Source: CAZWRN01 sp964446685 (GTDB lineage: Bacteria > Patescibacteriota > Microgenomatia > Daviesbacterales > UBA10151). Taken from it: a DNA stretch of 26,504 nucleotides. This document shows positions 1-8,072 of the stretch, one piece after another (positions within the stretch are counted from its first letter, which is position 1; every line of letters starts with the position of its first letter). Position numbers and translations under genes: made by a program. The stretch lies in contig CAYUPO010000016.1 in NCBI GenBank assembly GCA_964446685.1, positions 1 through 26,504 of the forward strand, given 5' to 3'. The notes under the pieces are model-generated. The model did not search any database and had not been told where the DNA came from. It was given only the letters and a program-made list of their open reading frames with translations.

Positions 1-1197
1 CCTAATGTTGGGAAAAGTACTTTGTTTAACTCGCTTTTGAAAAAGCGGGTGGCTTTGTCTGCTAATTATCCTTTTGCGACTATTGAACCAAATACTGGAA
101 TTGTTCCGGTGCCTGATGCGAGGTTGCAAAAGTTGGCTGTGCTTACTGCGAAGGAGGAGGGGATGATTCCGGGGGAGATCCTGAAACAAGTTCAGGATGA
201 CAAGGGTGGGGTTAAGGAGGATAAAGGAGGAATTGATTCTATCGCTTCGCTCCAGAATGACGTAAGTGGAGGGATCCAGAATGACATTAGGAAGTATTTG
301 CCTCCTATTATTTATGCGACTGTCGAGTTTGTTGATATTGCGGGTCTAGTAAAGGGTGCATCAGAAGGTGCTGGACTTGGTAATAAATTTTTATCGCATA
401 TCCGCGAAGTGGATGCGATTGTTCATGTTTTGAGGGATTTTGAAGATACCAATATCGTCAGAGAGGGGAGTACTGACCCTGTTTCAGATCGAGATACCAT
501 TGAGACCGAGCTAGCACTAGCTGATATGCAGGTGATGGAAAAACTGATTGCAGCACAGGATAAAGCAGCCAGGACTACTGGAGCGGATCCTATTGAGAAG
601 CAGAAGTTGGAGATATTACAAAATATTGAAAAAGAATTAGCCGAGGGGCGTGTTTTAGGAAGATTTAAGATTCAGGATTTAAGATTAGAGAATTGGTTTC
701 AGACTTTGCCACTTTTGACCACTAAGCCAATTTTATATGTTTACAATGTGTCTGAAGATTCTTACCAAGATAGATTGGCTCAAGGAATGACCAATCCAAA
801 TGAAATGATAGTTTCAGCCAAACTCGAAGAAGAATTGGTTGAACTCTCGGATGAAGAACGAACAGAATATCTAGCTGAACTTGGGATCAAAGAAACTGGT
901 CTGGAAAGGCTGATCAAAAAAGCTTATCAAATGCTTGGTTTAGCATCATTTTTGACAGCCGGTAAAAAAGAAGTCAAAGCCTGGACTATCAAGCAAGGGA
1001 TGAAAGCGCCTGAAGCTGCCGGGGTGATCCATACAGACTTTACCAAAAAGTTTATCCGAGCTGAAGTGATCGAGTTTGATAAACTGGTCGAAGCTGGGAG
1101 TCGGGGAGTGGCTAAGACCCACGGCTGGGTCAGGACAGAAGGTAAAGAGTATCTAGTCAAAGACGGCGATATTATTGAGTTTTTGATCGGAAATTAA
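1..1197 (+). CDS. ychF: Redox/ribosome-associated GTPase YchF (Obg family), 5' end outside window
   Basis: The reading frame is open from base 1 and begins inside the P-loop (PNVGKSTLFN), so the true start lies upstream. Next come the switch-like NYPFATIEPNTG motif, the G3 motif (VEFVDIAGLVKGASEGAGLGNKFL), the YchF-specific NVSED motif in place of NKxD (family known to prefer ATP), and a C-terminal TGS domain ending in KDGDIIEFLIGN. YchF binds ribosomes and is linked to translation and oxidative-stress control. About 45 extra residues lie between the 'RLQKLAVLT' and 'TVEFVDIAG' parts, where other YchF proteins have a short turn. The DNA there consists of palindromic intergenic-type repeats read in frame (see the repeat entry). 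The identification is secure; the effect of the insertion is unknown. Confidence 0.96.
   Translation, partial: PNVGKSTLFNSLLKKRVALSANYPFATIEPNTGIVPVPDARLQKLAVLTAKEEGMIPGEILKQVQDDKGGVKEDKGGIDSIASLQNDVSGGIQNDIRKYLPPIIYATVEFVDIAGLVKGASEGAGLGNKFLSHIREVDAIVHVLRDFEDTNIVREGSTDPVSDRDTIETELALADMQVMEKLIAAQDKAARTTGADPIEKQKLEILQNIEKELAEGRVLGRFKIQDLRLENWFQTLPLLTTKPILYVYNVSEDSYQDRLAQGMTNPNEMIVSAKLEEELVELSDEERTEYLAELGIKETGLERLIKKAYQMLGLASFLTAGKKEVKAWTIKQGMKAPEAAGVIHTDFTKKFIRAEVIEFDKLVEAGSRGVAKTHGWVRTEGKEYLVKDGDIIEFLIGN
172..290. repeat. Palindromic repeats inserted in frame within ychF
   Basis: An 8-bp perfect inverted repeat (atcctgaa 178-185, ttcaggat 191-198) is followed by the tail 'gaca'. A second unit has attct/agaat arms (236-240 and 254-258) around 'atcgcttcgctcc' and ends in 'gac'. 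A third fragment, 'ggatccagaatgaca', lies at about 272-285. The first unit recurs between genes at 17246-17270 and, diverged, at 22874-22898. Translated, they give ILKQVQDD, SIASLQND and IQND. Confidence 0.85.
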
Positions 1198-1214
1198 ATA
1201 TTCTTACATAACCA

Positions 1215-1244
1215 TTGACGAAGCTATACTAAGCTGGTGATAAT
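1215..1244 (+). promoter_or_regulatory. Promoter of the dockerin protein gene, leaderless geometry
   Basis: A -35 TTGACG (1215-1220), an 18-bp spacer and a -10 GATAAT (1239-1244) precede the ATG at 1251 by only six bases, so transcription should start at or next to the start codon. No Shine-Dalgarno sequence is present. Confidence 0.65.
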
Positions 1245-1250
1245 GAATAG

Positions 1251-2906
1251 ATGAAATTAAACCAAAAAGGTGCGATCCCTGTCTTACTAGCTGTCAGTGC
1301 TGTTGTACTGCTGGGATTTATGGTTTTGACCTCTGTTTTACCTTCAAAAAATAAACTTTTATCTTCTCTGTTTCCGAAATCCAATTCTTATGCTGCTTCA
1401 GCTTTTTTAGCAACCTTTGATGGACTGCCTGCCACTCCACAGCCTTTTTTGGATAGCCCGCAGTCAGCCAACTGGGATGTGGCTGTTCATTCACGGGATA
1501 TTAAAAATTGGCTTCAATTGACACCGTTTGAAGCTCAGCATGGCCCAGACTGCGCTCCGCCAATTGATGCCATGGGAGGGCTTGTGACTCATCATAACGA
1601 TGGTAGTTATCATAGCGCTGTTTTTAAATGTAAAGATCATTTGATGACAACGATCCGGGCCGGACTACACAATGCACCGGATGAAGCAACCTCCCAACCG
1701 GGAGAGAATGACGGCTACGGGGTGATTTATCTGACCCCAAATCAATTGGCTGATTTTAATACTGGCGAAGTTGTGATTTCCTGGGAGATGGCAACTCTGC
1801 GGACTTCAACCCGAGACTGGGTTGATGTCTGGATAACTCCATTTGAAGACAATCTGCAGCTGCCACTCTATGATTGGCTGCCGGATCTAAACGGTGAACC
1901 AAAAAGAGCAATTCATGTCAATATGAATCAGTTTAATGGTTTGACAACCTTTGGTGGTGAACAATTTAACAATTATGAACCTGTGGGAGTTGATGAATGC
2001 TGGTGGTGTACTCTGGAAGACAAAATGACTACATCTCCTCAGAAAAGATCTAAATTCGAACTGCGACTTAGTAAAACTCACCTGAAATTTAGCATGCCAG
2101 CCGGACAAGTGGATGTCACAGGTGCCCCGATTAATGGAGGTCAGGAGTTGGTCTGGATTGATAAAACATTTGAAACCCCGCTTGACTGGGGAAGCGGAGT
2201 TGTCCAGTTTGGGCATCATTCTTATAATCCTTCCAAAGATTGTACTTACAATCCAGCCACTCCTTACAAAACCTGTTATGCCAACACCTGGCATTGGGAT
2301 GCTTTTTCTATCTCCAATGCGACTCCTTTTACTTTGATAAAAGGGGATAGGCGATTTGTTGCCAAGGGGATTGGAACTGATAACACGGATGTGGTGAATT
2401 TCCCTCAGCCGGCTCCAGCCAATGCATTTTTGCGGTTTAGTGCTGTTGGTGTAGTGGAATATAGTTTGAATAATGGTCAGTCATATACTACGGCCCCTTT
2501 GCAGCGGGCTTCGCGTTCAATTGACGGAACACGCGGATTGGGTACAGCCAATAATTATTTTTTATCCGTACCACCAGGCACACAATCTGTTAAGTTCAGA
2601 TTGAGTGGTGAAGGCTGGTATATGGGATTTCCACTAATTGCTAAAGATTTTGCAATCTGGTCACTTAGTTCTCCGGCTGCTTCACAAGTCCCATCTGTTG
2701 CGCCAAGCCCTGTTTCATCTCCAACGCCAGTGGCATCAGTCAAACCAGGAGATATTGATGGAAACGGCAGGGTCGATATTTTTGATTACAATATTTTACT
2801 GACTAATTTCGGTAAATCAGGCCAGAATATTCCGGGGGATTTCGATAAGAATAGTCGAGTTGATATCTTTGATTTTAATTTCCTGTTAACTAACTTCGGT
2901 AAATAA
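1251..2906 (+). CDS. Secreted/anchored dockerin type I protein with putative carbohydrate-active domain
   Basis: This 551-residue protein has an N-terminal hydrophobic helix (about residues 9-28) followed by the module PSKNKLLSSLFPKSNSYAA, shared with the two cohesin proteins downstream. Residues about 52-370 form a Trp- and Cys-rich globular region (WWCTLED, HHSYNPSKDC, NTWHWDAFSI) that resembles concanavalin-A-like lectin/glycosidase folds, but I cannot name a family or catalytic residues. A smaller beta-rich segment follows (about 375-470), then a Pro/Ser linker (475-499) and a dockerin (500-551). The dockerin has two near-identical F-hand calcium repeats, DIDGNGRVDIFDYN and DFDKNSRVDIFDFN, each followed by LLTNFGK. 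Dockerins bind cohesins, and the two nearby cohesin proteins are the obvious partners. Start at 1251 is supported by the promoter spacing. Confidence 0.88.
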   Translation: MKLNQKGAIPVLLAVSAVVLLGFMVLTSVLPSKNKLLSSLFPKSNSYAASAFLATFDGLPATPQPFLDSPQSANWDVAVHSRDIKNWLQLTPFEAQHGPDCAPPIDAMGGLVTHHNDGSYHSAVFKCKDHLMTTIRAGLHNAPDEATSQPGENDGYGVIYLTPNQLADFNTGEVVISWEMATLRTSTRDWVDVWITPFEDNLQLPLYDWLPDLNGEPKRAIHVNMNQFNGLTTFGGEQFNNYEPVGVDECWWCTLEDKMTTSPQKRSKFELRLSKTHLKFSMPAGQVDVTGAPINGGQELVWIDKTFETPLDWGSGVVQFGHHSYNPSKDCTYNPATPYKTCYANTWHWDAFSISNATPFTLIKGDRRFVAKGIGTDNTDVVNFPQPAPANAFLRFSAVGVVEYSLNNGQSYTTAPLQRASRSIDGTRGLGTANNYFLSVPPGTQSVKFRLSGEGWYMGFPLIAKDFAIWSLSSPAASQVPSVAPSPVSSPTPVASVKPGDIDGNGRVDIFDYNILLTNFGKSGQNIPGDFDKNSRVDIFDFNFLLTNFGK

Positions 2907-2931
2907 ATAACCTCTTGAGTGCTGGATGTAC

Positions 2932-5022
2932 TTAACAGATTTTTAACTGCCAGCCGGTTTTAATAATAAACGAAGAGAGATTGCCGCCAAATAATTCTGG
3001 ATTTAATGTCATTATCTCTCTGAATTTGGAACCTGATCCCAGTGAATTTTGTGCAATCTTCCAGAGCGAATCACCTGACTGTACCTGATAAATGCAGGAA
3101 GTTGCTGTTTTTTGATTGGCTGATAGAGTAGGGGATGGCTTTTTGGAAAATGGATTGAGACTTGCAATCTTTGAGGTAATATCAGCTAATTTGCCCTTAG
3201 TTTTGATCTGCTTTACCTGACTAAATTGGCCGGCAGTACATCCATTAGTGGCGCGGATTTTGAAGAAGTAGGTCGAATTAAATTGGAGTGATGAAATAGT
3301 TCGGTTTAAAATCCATTCTTTGCCGTTATAACCGAAGTTGTCACTATACTGATTTGCCTGAGACGAAGTACCGTAGGAAATCTCATACCCCGATGTGTTA
3401 GTTGAAGTGGTTGTAAAATGCAGTCTGACAAAACTACCTGCTGTATCAACCTGGAAAAGATCCGGAATTTGTGAAGGTGAAGTATTATTACAGCTAGGTG
3501 ATGAGGCCGAACCAGGTGAAGCCTGAGATAATGAATTATTTTCAGCAGACGGAGAAGGAGATGGAGTAGGTGACGGAGTGGGGGTTGGAGCTGAGAGTTG
3601 GATATATCCCAATCTGATTGTATGAGGTTGTGCCCCGGATGGAGGAATATCGCCATTTACCCGAAATGCCATAAAAATCCGGTCTGTTGCCGCATGTCTA
3701 TCGCTCATCATCACCGGTATATCTGCGCCTCCGTTTGCTCCGGCTGTTCCTCCTGGACTGGTATAAAAAGTAGTCGCAGATGAAAGGGTAGATCCATCGT
3801 ATGTTTTATATTCAATCGATCCATTTGCTCCATTGGTGGTTGAAGTGACATAGGAGATATAAAGTTTATTACCGGTATTATCATAAGCCAAATCGATTGT
3901 TGGAGCATAAGAGTGAGCACCCAAAGCGCTGTAAACATCAACAGTTGAAGAAACAGTATCTGATGAATCTAAAGAGGCAAATGAAACAGTATCTCCATCT
4001 CCACCTGCTTTCCATCTGGGCCAACCAATATACAACCTGTCATTGGTCGTATCCAACACTGGTTTGGTGAGCAATTGCCATTTAAGTGTGTTACCACCTA
4101 AAGAGCTTTGCATCTGACCAATTGTTCCTAAATTGGTTGTTCCACCACTCCAGTTTTGGCTTCCGGCGTTCCAGTCCATCCGGTAACCCAAAATTGCCGA
4201 AGTACCTCCTCCAGAAATATCAGCTGCTGGAAAAATATATAAATCATTTTTGTGTGCACCACTCCCACCACGGATTAAGGCAGCCACACCGGCTGATCCG
4301 GTGGTTGTTGAGCCGTAGATTTTATCGGCCTCAACTGCTGGTGGATCGGTAGAAAATGTATCGGCTGTTCCGTCAAGTGAAGTCCAGTTCCCTGCAGTGC
4401 CATCTGCATTCGTCATACTCAGTTGCCTCATAGATGCTCTAACCTCTGCTAGATTTGTGCCTGATTTCCCCCAGATAGCTACCAGTGATCCATGAGCCGA
4501 TCCATCATCTTTCCAGATCGCTACTGGATGTTCGAAACTGCGGGAGGAAGAGGTATCCAATTGTAAATTAACACCAGCATCCATCCGCTGGATTGAAGTA
4601 ATATTATTAGAACCATCACGGGTTATTGAATAGCGCCTGTAAATAATGCCGTCATTTGAATCCGTAGCACTCCAGACTAAATGAAGTACATCATCAATAG
4701 TGTCATAGGCCATCGATGCCCGGGTCAAAAAACCATAACCTTCAGTGGACTGAGTCCAGGTAGCACCTTCATCATTTGAAAACAGAAAATGGGTCGTGGG
4801 GCCGGTCCGGTTTTGGGTAGTGATAATAAATTTGCCATATTTATCAGTCACCCAGACCGGTGACTGTGCCCAAGTTATACAGTCTGGTGAACAATCTGCA
4901 GCATCAGTTGTACCTGGATCAGAGTATGTTCCTTCGGCCAAAATCTTGGGAGTAAAGTGGGATAAAGCAATAATAAAAAGGAAACAAAAGAAAGCAAGCA
5001 GTGTGATAAATTTGATTGACAT
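2932..5022 (-). CDS. Secreted BNR/sialidase-like propeller protein with FN3 and C-terminal LysM domain
   Basis: The ATG at 5022 gives 696 residues; an in-frame TTG at 5043 is less likely. A signal peptide (about 1-29, FITLLAFFCFLFIIAL, then ILAEG) is followed by a roughly 450-residue beta-repeat region with Asp-box-like units such as FSNDEGATWTQS. It resembles sialidase/BNR propellers, but the catalytic residues of true sialidases were not identified. A TPTPSPTPSPSPS linker leads to a fibronectin-III-like domain (LHFTTTSTNTSGYEISYG ... YFFKIRATNGC). A LysM domain closes the protein (about 643-696, YQVQSGDSLWKIAQNSLG). LysM binds peptidoglycan or chitin-type GlcNAc chains, so wall attachment or glycan binding is likely. 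It is convergent with the dockerin gene and divergent from the cohesin-CBM gene. Confidence 0.85.
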   Translation of the reverse strand: MSIKFITLLAFFCFLFIIALSHFTPKILAEGTYSDPGTTDAADCSPDCITWAQSPVWVTDKYGKFIITTQNRTGPTTHFLFSNDEGATWTQSTEGYGFLTRASMAYDTIDDVLHLVWSATDSNDGIIYRRYSITRDGSNNITSIQRMDAGVNLQLDTSSSRSFEHPVAIWKDDGSAHGSLVAIWGKSGTNLAEVRASMRQLSMTNADGTAGNWTSLDGTADTFSTDPPAVEADKIYGSTTTGSAGVAALIRGGSGAHKNDLYIFPAADISGGGTSAILGYRMDWNAGSQNWSGGTTNLGTIGQMQSSLGGNTLKWQLLTKPVLDTTNDRLYIGWPRWKAGGDGDTVSFASLDSSDTVSSTVDVYSALGAHSYAPTIDLAYDNTGNKLYISYVTSTTNGANGSIEYKTYDGSTLSSATTFYTSPGGTAGANGGADIPVMMSDRHAATDRIFMAFRVNGDIPPSGAQPHTIRLGYIQLSAPTPTPSPTPSPSPSAENNSLSQASPGSASSPSCNNTSPSQIPDLFQVDTAGSFVRLHFTTTSTNTSGYEISYGTSSQANQYSDNFGYNGKEWILNRTISSLQFNSTYFFKIRATNGCTAGQFSQVKQIKTKGKLADITSKIASLNPFSKKPSPTLSANQKTATSCIYQVQSGDSLWKIAQNSLGSGSKFREIMTLNPELFGGNLSSFIIKTGWQLKIC

Positions 5023-5120
5023 TTTATAACGTGTACTAATCAAAATATCAGATAAAACATCCCCTTACAATACTCCCAAATATGTATATTATATTGAAGC
5101 ATTTAGTGAAAATATGACTC

Positions 5121-5150
5121 TTGTCAAAAGAGATAAATAAACTCTAGTAT
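5121..5150 (+). promoter_or_regulatory. Promoter of the cohesin-CBM gene, leaderless geometry
   Basis: A -35 TTGTCA (5121-5126), 18-bp spacer and -10-like TAGTAT (5145-5150) end six bases before the ATG at 5157. Spacer and start distance match the dockerin gene promoter. The -10 matches the consensus at four of six positions. Confidence 0.5.
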
Positions 5151-5156
5151 TAACTA

Positions 5157-6266
5157 ATGATCATAAATAACCAAAAAGGTGCAGCCCCACTTATTTTCCT
5201 ATTAATAGTTTTTGCAGTGATTGGATTTATCACCATCACTAATTTTGCCCCTTTTAAAAACGGCCTGCTTTCCTCAATTTTTAAAAAAGACGCTTCTCAT
5301 GCATCCGGAGGCACAGTCAACTTGTCACTGCTTCCAGGACAACAAAACATAAATCCTGGAGGATCTTTTAAAGTTGATGTGATGATGGATCCGCAAGGCG
5401 CACAGGTCAGTGCGGCTCAAATTCAGGTTAACTTTGATCCAAAAATAGTTCAGGCGACACAGATATCAAATAGTGGAATGTTTACCCAGACATTAATGCC
5501 TGGCAGTATCTCTGAGGGGAAAGCGGCGATCACTCTGGGAGCATCTCCCTCAGGGACAGTTACAGGTACTGGTGTGATAGCTACAATTATGTTTAATGCT
5601 TTAACAACTCCGACAAATTCATCTCAAATTGTTTTGGATCCTTCCCTGACGATGGTGGCAGCTATTGGGGTTGATACCAATGTAGCAGGGATACTCACTC
5701 CGGCAGCTATCAGTATTGGTTCTCCAACATCAGCTGCGGCATCATCAACACCATTACCTACACCTCAGATGTCGCCCAGTCTTCTTCCATCACTGAAACC
5801 GAGTCCGGTTCAGACACCAACCCCAGTCCCATCACCAACTGTAGTTCCAAGTGCGAATTCCAACACAGTTAAACTGGAAGCTGAATCAATGAGTTTGATA
5901 GCCAATTCAAGGGCTCTGCAAATTTTTGCTGATACTCAGGCCTCAGGTGGCAAAGCTGTGGTGTTTTATTCAAACGCCACATCTACCGGAACATTTACAC
6001 TTCCTGCGAAAACAGCTTCTTTTAATATCAGGGCAAAAGGTGATCTATGCAAAGGAGCGCCACAGATGATATTAAAGATTGATAATGTTCAGGTTTCCCG
6101 AAAAGCCACGTCAGTGTCATCATCCGGTTGGGTTGATTACTTATTTACAAAGTCGCTAAACCCGGGAACACATACTCTATCTGTGACTTTTACCAATGAT
6201 TATACAAATTCCAGAGGTGGCACCTGTGACAGGAATCTCCGAGTTGATCAAATCACATTTAAATGA
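5157..6266 (+). CDS. Anchored cohesin-domain protein with C-terminal carbohydrate-binding module
   Basis: This 369-residue protein starts with NQKGAAP and one hydrophobic helix (about 11-28), then the shared module APFKNGLLSSIFKKDASHA. A cohesin domain spans about 52-188 (VNLSLLPGQQNINPGGSFKVDV, VNFDPKIVQA, GVIATIMFNAL). A Pro/Ser/Thr linker (189-236) follows. The C-terminal domain (237-369) starts with KLEAESM and ends with the pattern FTNDYTN...CDRNLRVDQITF, which resembles calcium-dependent carbohydrate-binding modules of the CBM36/CBM60 type. The likely role is an adaptor: the cohesin holds a dockerin partner while the module binds a polysaccharide. No catalytic domain is present. UGA is the stop codon. 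Confidence 0.87.
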   Translation: MIINNQKGAAPLIFLLIVFAVIGFITITNFAPFKNGLLSSIFKKDASHASGGTVNLSLLPGQQNINPGGSFKVDVMMDPQGAQVSAAQIQVNFDPKIVQATQISNSGMFTQTLMPGSISEGKAAITLGASPSGTVTGTGVIATIMFNALTTPTNSSQIVLDPSLTMVAAIGVDTNVAGILTPAAISIGSPTSAAASSTPLPTPQMSPSLLPSLKPSPVQTPTPVPSPTVVPSANSNTVKLEAESMSLIANSRALQIFADTQASGGKAVVFYSNATSTGTFTLPAKTASFNIRAKGDLCKGAPQMILKIDNVQVSRKATSVSSSGWVDYLFTKSLNPGTHTLSVTFTNDYTNSRGGTCDRNLRVDQITFK

Positions 6267-6286
6267 AGATAAGCTCTAGCGATGTA

Positions 6287-6315
6287 TTGACAAGGATCAC
6301 ATAAAAAGAGATATT
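6287..6315 (+). promoter_or_regulatory. Putative promoter of the two-cohesin protein gene
   Basis: A perfect -35 TTGACA (6287-6292) is followed after 17 bases by GATATT (6310-6315). TATTAA at 6312 is an alternative -10. 'aaagg' at 6316-6320 could serve as a ribosome binding site, six bases before the ATG at 6327. Confidence 0.5.
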
Positions 6316-6326
6316 AAAGGTATACC

Positions 6327-8072
6327 ATGATTAATTTGCTGCCCAGTAAAAAAATCGGTCAGTCCGGTATTGTTATGCCGGTACTGCTGTTACTCATTGC
6401 TGTTATAGGCATTTTAGGATATCTCTTAGTCAGTTCAACACTCCCTTTTAAAGACACCTTTCTTGGTTCACTTTTTCCTAAATCCTCTTCTAAAGCCGCT
6501 GGTGTAGTTGATCTTTCTCTTGTGCCAAATGTAGTAAATATTAAGCAAAATGATACCTTTTTGATTGATGTAACTATTGATGCTAAAACAGAGCAGCCAA
6601 CAGCAATGGAACTGGAAATAAATTATGATCCACAGTATTTGCAGGCCACTGCTTTGGAACCGGGATTCTTTTTTACTAAATCTCTGGTGGCACCAGCTAT
6701 TACCTCCGGCAAAGCCACAGTTACTCTGGCTCAGGATGTAAATGGTTATAAATCCGGTACCGGAACCATCGCCACATTGGCTTTTAAAGCTTTACAAAAT
6801 ACTGCTTCACCCGCCATGGTTACAATTAATCCAACTAATACTCAGATAGCGGCAATCGGACAGTCCAGTAATGTTTTAGGAAATATTTCAAATAGCAGTG
6901 TCACTGTCAGTCAGCTAGCTGCAGTTACAAAAAATTCACAGCTGGCTTTGTCTGCACCAGCCACTTCCCAGACAGTTGGAAGCGAATTTGCTGTTACTGT
7001 CAGAGCTAAAACAGCCACCGATTCAGCCAATCTGTTTGTTTCTAAACTAAGTTTTGATCCGGCTAAGCTGGAAGTTTCACGAATTGATACCGCTGGATCG
7101 TTTATTACGCAGTGGGTTAATAATAATAGTTTCGATAATAATAACGGTAAAGTTTCACTAATTGGTGGTGTCCCATCCCCAGGTTATCAAAGTAATAATT
7201 TAGTAACTATGGCGACTGTTTATTTTACTGGTAAAGTCGCTGGGAGTACGACAATCAACCTTGATGCAGCATCAGCTATTTACAGAAATAGTGATAATCA
7301 AAATATATTAGGGTCTTTGACTGATGCAACCGTTGCATTGTCAGCTCCGGCTGTTTCACCATCTCCAGTTGTCTCTCCATCACCAGTTGTTTCACCTTCA
7401 CCTGCAGTATCTCCGTCTCCAAGTGCAGCAGCTTCGGTTGCTCCTTCCCCGGTTGTCTCTCCATCACCTAGTGCTGCGGCTTCGGTTGTCGCCAGTGCTT
7501 CACCTGTTCCATCTCCATCTCCAGCCGTAGCATGTGCTGTTTCTCAAGCTAGCTGGATGGCTACTTCCAATCCAATTAACGCTGGTAAAGTTGTTAGCTT
7601 AAATATCACCGGAACCGGAAGTTGTTCGGGTAAGCTGCTAACATTTACTGTTTTGGAAGATGATGGTGCCTTTGGAACAGATACGGTTAAAAACCAGCCA
7701 CCTGTTGTCCGGTTTGATGCCAACAATAGCGCCACAACATCCTGGCTGACTGAATTCCAGACAGACGGTTTTAATGGAATAAACAATCCACCTGAATACT
7801 ACTTCAATGTACTTCTTGAAGGTGCAGCATCTTCAGTCAAATCAGCCTCACCTCTGTTGGTTGTTAGTGAAGCTACACCTGGACAATATATCAAAGGTGA
7901 TGCTAACAGAGATGGCAATGTTGACTTCACTGATTTGTCAATCATGATGTCTAACTGGGCTAAAACATCCGGTTTCAATGATGAACTGGATTACAATGAC
8001 GATGGAGTAATCAACAGCTTTGACTTTGCAGGCATAGTACAGCTGCTCTTCCTGGCCGGCCTGGTAAGTTAA
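6327..8072 (+). CDS. Anchored scaffoldin-like protein: two cohesins, Pro/Ser linker, beta domain, dockerin
   Basis: This 581-residue protein has an N-terminal GQSGIVMP, a membrane helix (about 17-36) and the shared module LPFKDTFLGSLFPKSSSKAA. Cohesin 1 covers about 60-195 (VDLSLVPNVVNIKQNDTFLIDV, INYDPQYLQA, GTGTIATLAFKAL). Cohesin 2 covers about 204-339 (LALSAPATSQTVGSEFAV, LSFDPAKLEV, VTMATVYFTG). A low-complexity PSPVVSPSP linker (341-400) leads to a beta-rich domain (403-513, two cysteines), then a dockerin (521-578) with calcium loops DANRDGNVDFTD and DYNDDGVINSFD. Carrying both partners lets it bind dockerin proteins and dock onto another cohesin, as scaffoldins do. The two cohesins differ clearly, so they may not bind the same dockerins. 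Confidence 0.88.
   Translation: MINLLPSKKIGQSGIVMPVLLLLIAVIGILGYLLVSSTLPFKDTFLGSLFPKSSSKAAGVVDLSLVPNVVNIKQNDTFLIDVTIDAKTEQPTAMELEINYDPQYLQATALEPGFFFTKSLVAPAITSGKATVTLAQDVNGYKSGTGTIATLAFKALQNTASPAMVTINPTNTQIAAIGQSSNVLGNISNSSVTVSQLAAVTKNSQLALSAPATSQTVGSEFAVTVRAKTATDSANLFVSKLSFDPAKLEVSRIDTAGSFITQWVNNNSFDNNNGKVSLIGGVPSPGYQSNNLVTMATVYFTGKVAGSTTINLDAASAIYRNSDNQNILGSLTDATVALSAPAVSPSPVVSPSPVVSPSPAVSPSPSAAASVAPSPVVSPSPSAAASVVASASPVPSPSPAVACAVSQASWMATSNPINAGKVVSLNITGTGSCSGKLLTFTVLEDDGAFGTDTVKNQPPVVRFDANNSATTSWLTEFQTDGFNGINNPPEYYFNVLLEGAASSVKSASPLLVVSEATPGQYIKGDANRDGNVDFTDLSIMMSNWAKTSGFNDELDYNDDGVINSFDFAGIVQLLFLAGLVS

Noticed and set aside
3306..3941. Several open frames inside the LysM propeller gene
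   Set aside because: They lie wholly inside the long minus-strand gene and have skewed composition (His/Leu-rich), typical of shadows.
2932..5022. Calling the propeller protein a sialidase
   Set aside because: Only Asp-box-like repeats were seen; the Arg triad, Tyr/Glu pair and FRIP-type motif of sialidases could not be found.
7324..7530. Open frames on both strands over the PSP linker (e.g. 7324-7530 and 7276-7467)
   Set aside because: They are other-frame readings of the low-complexity proline/serine linker codons of the two-cohesin protein.
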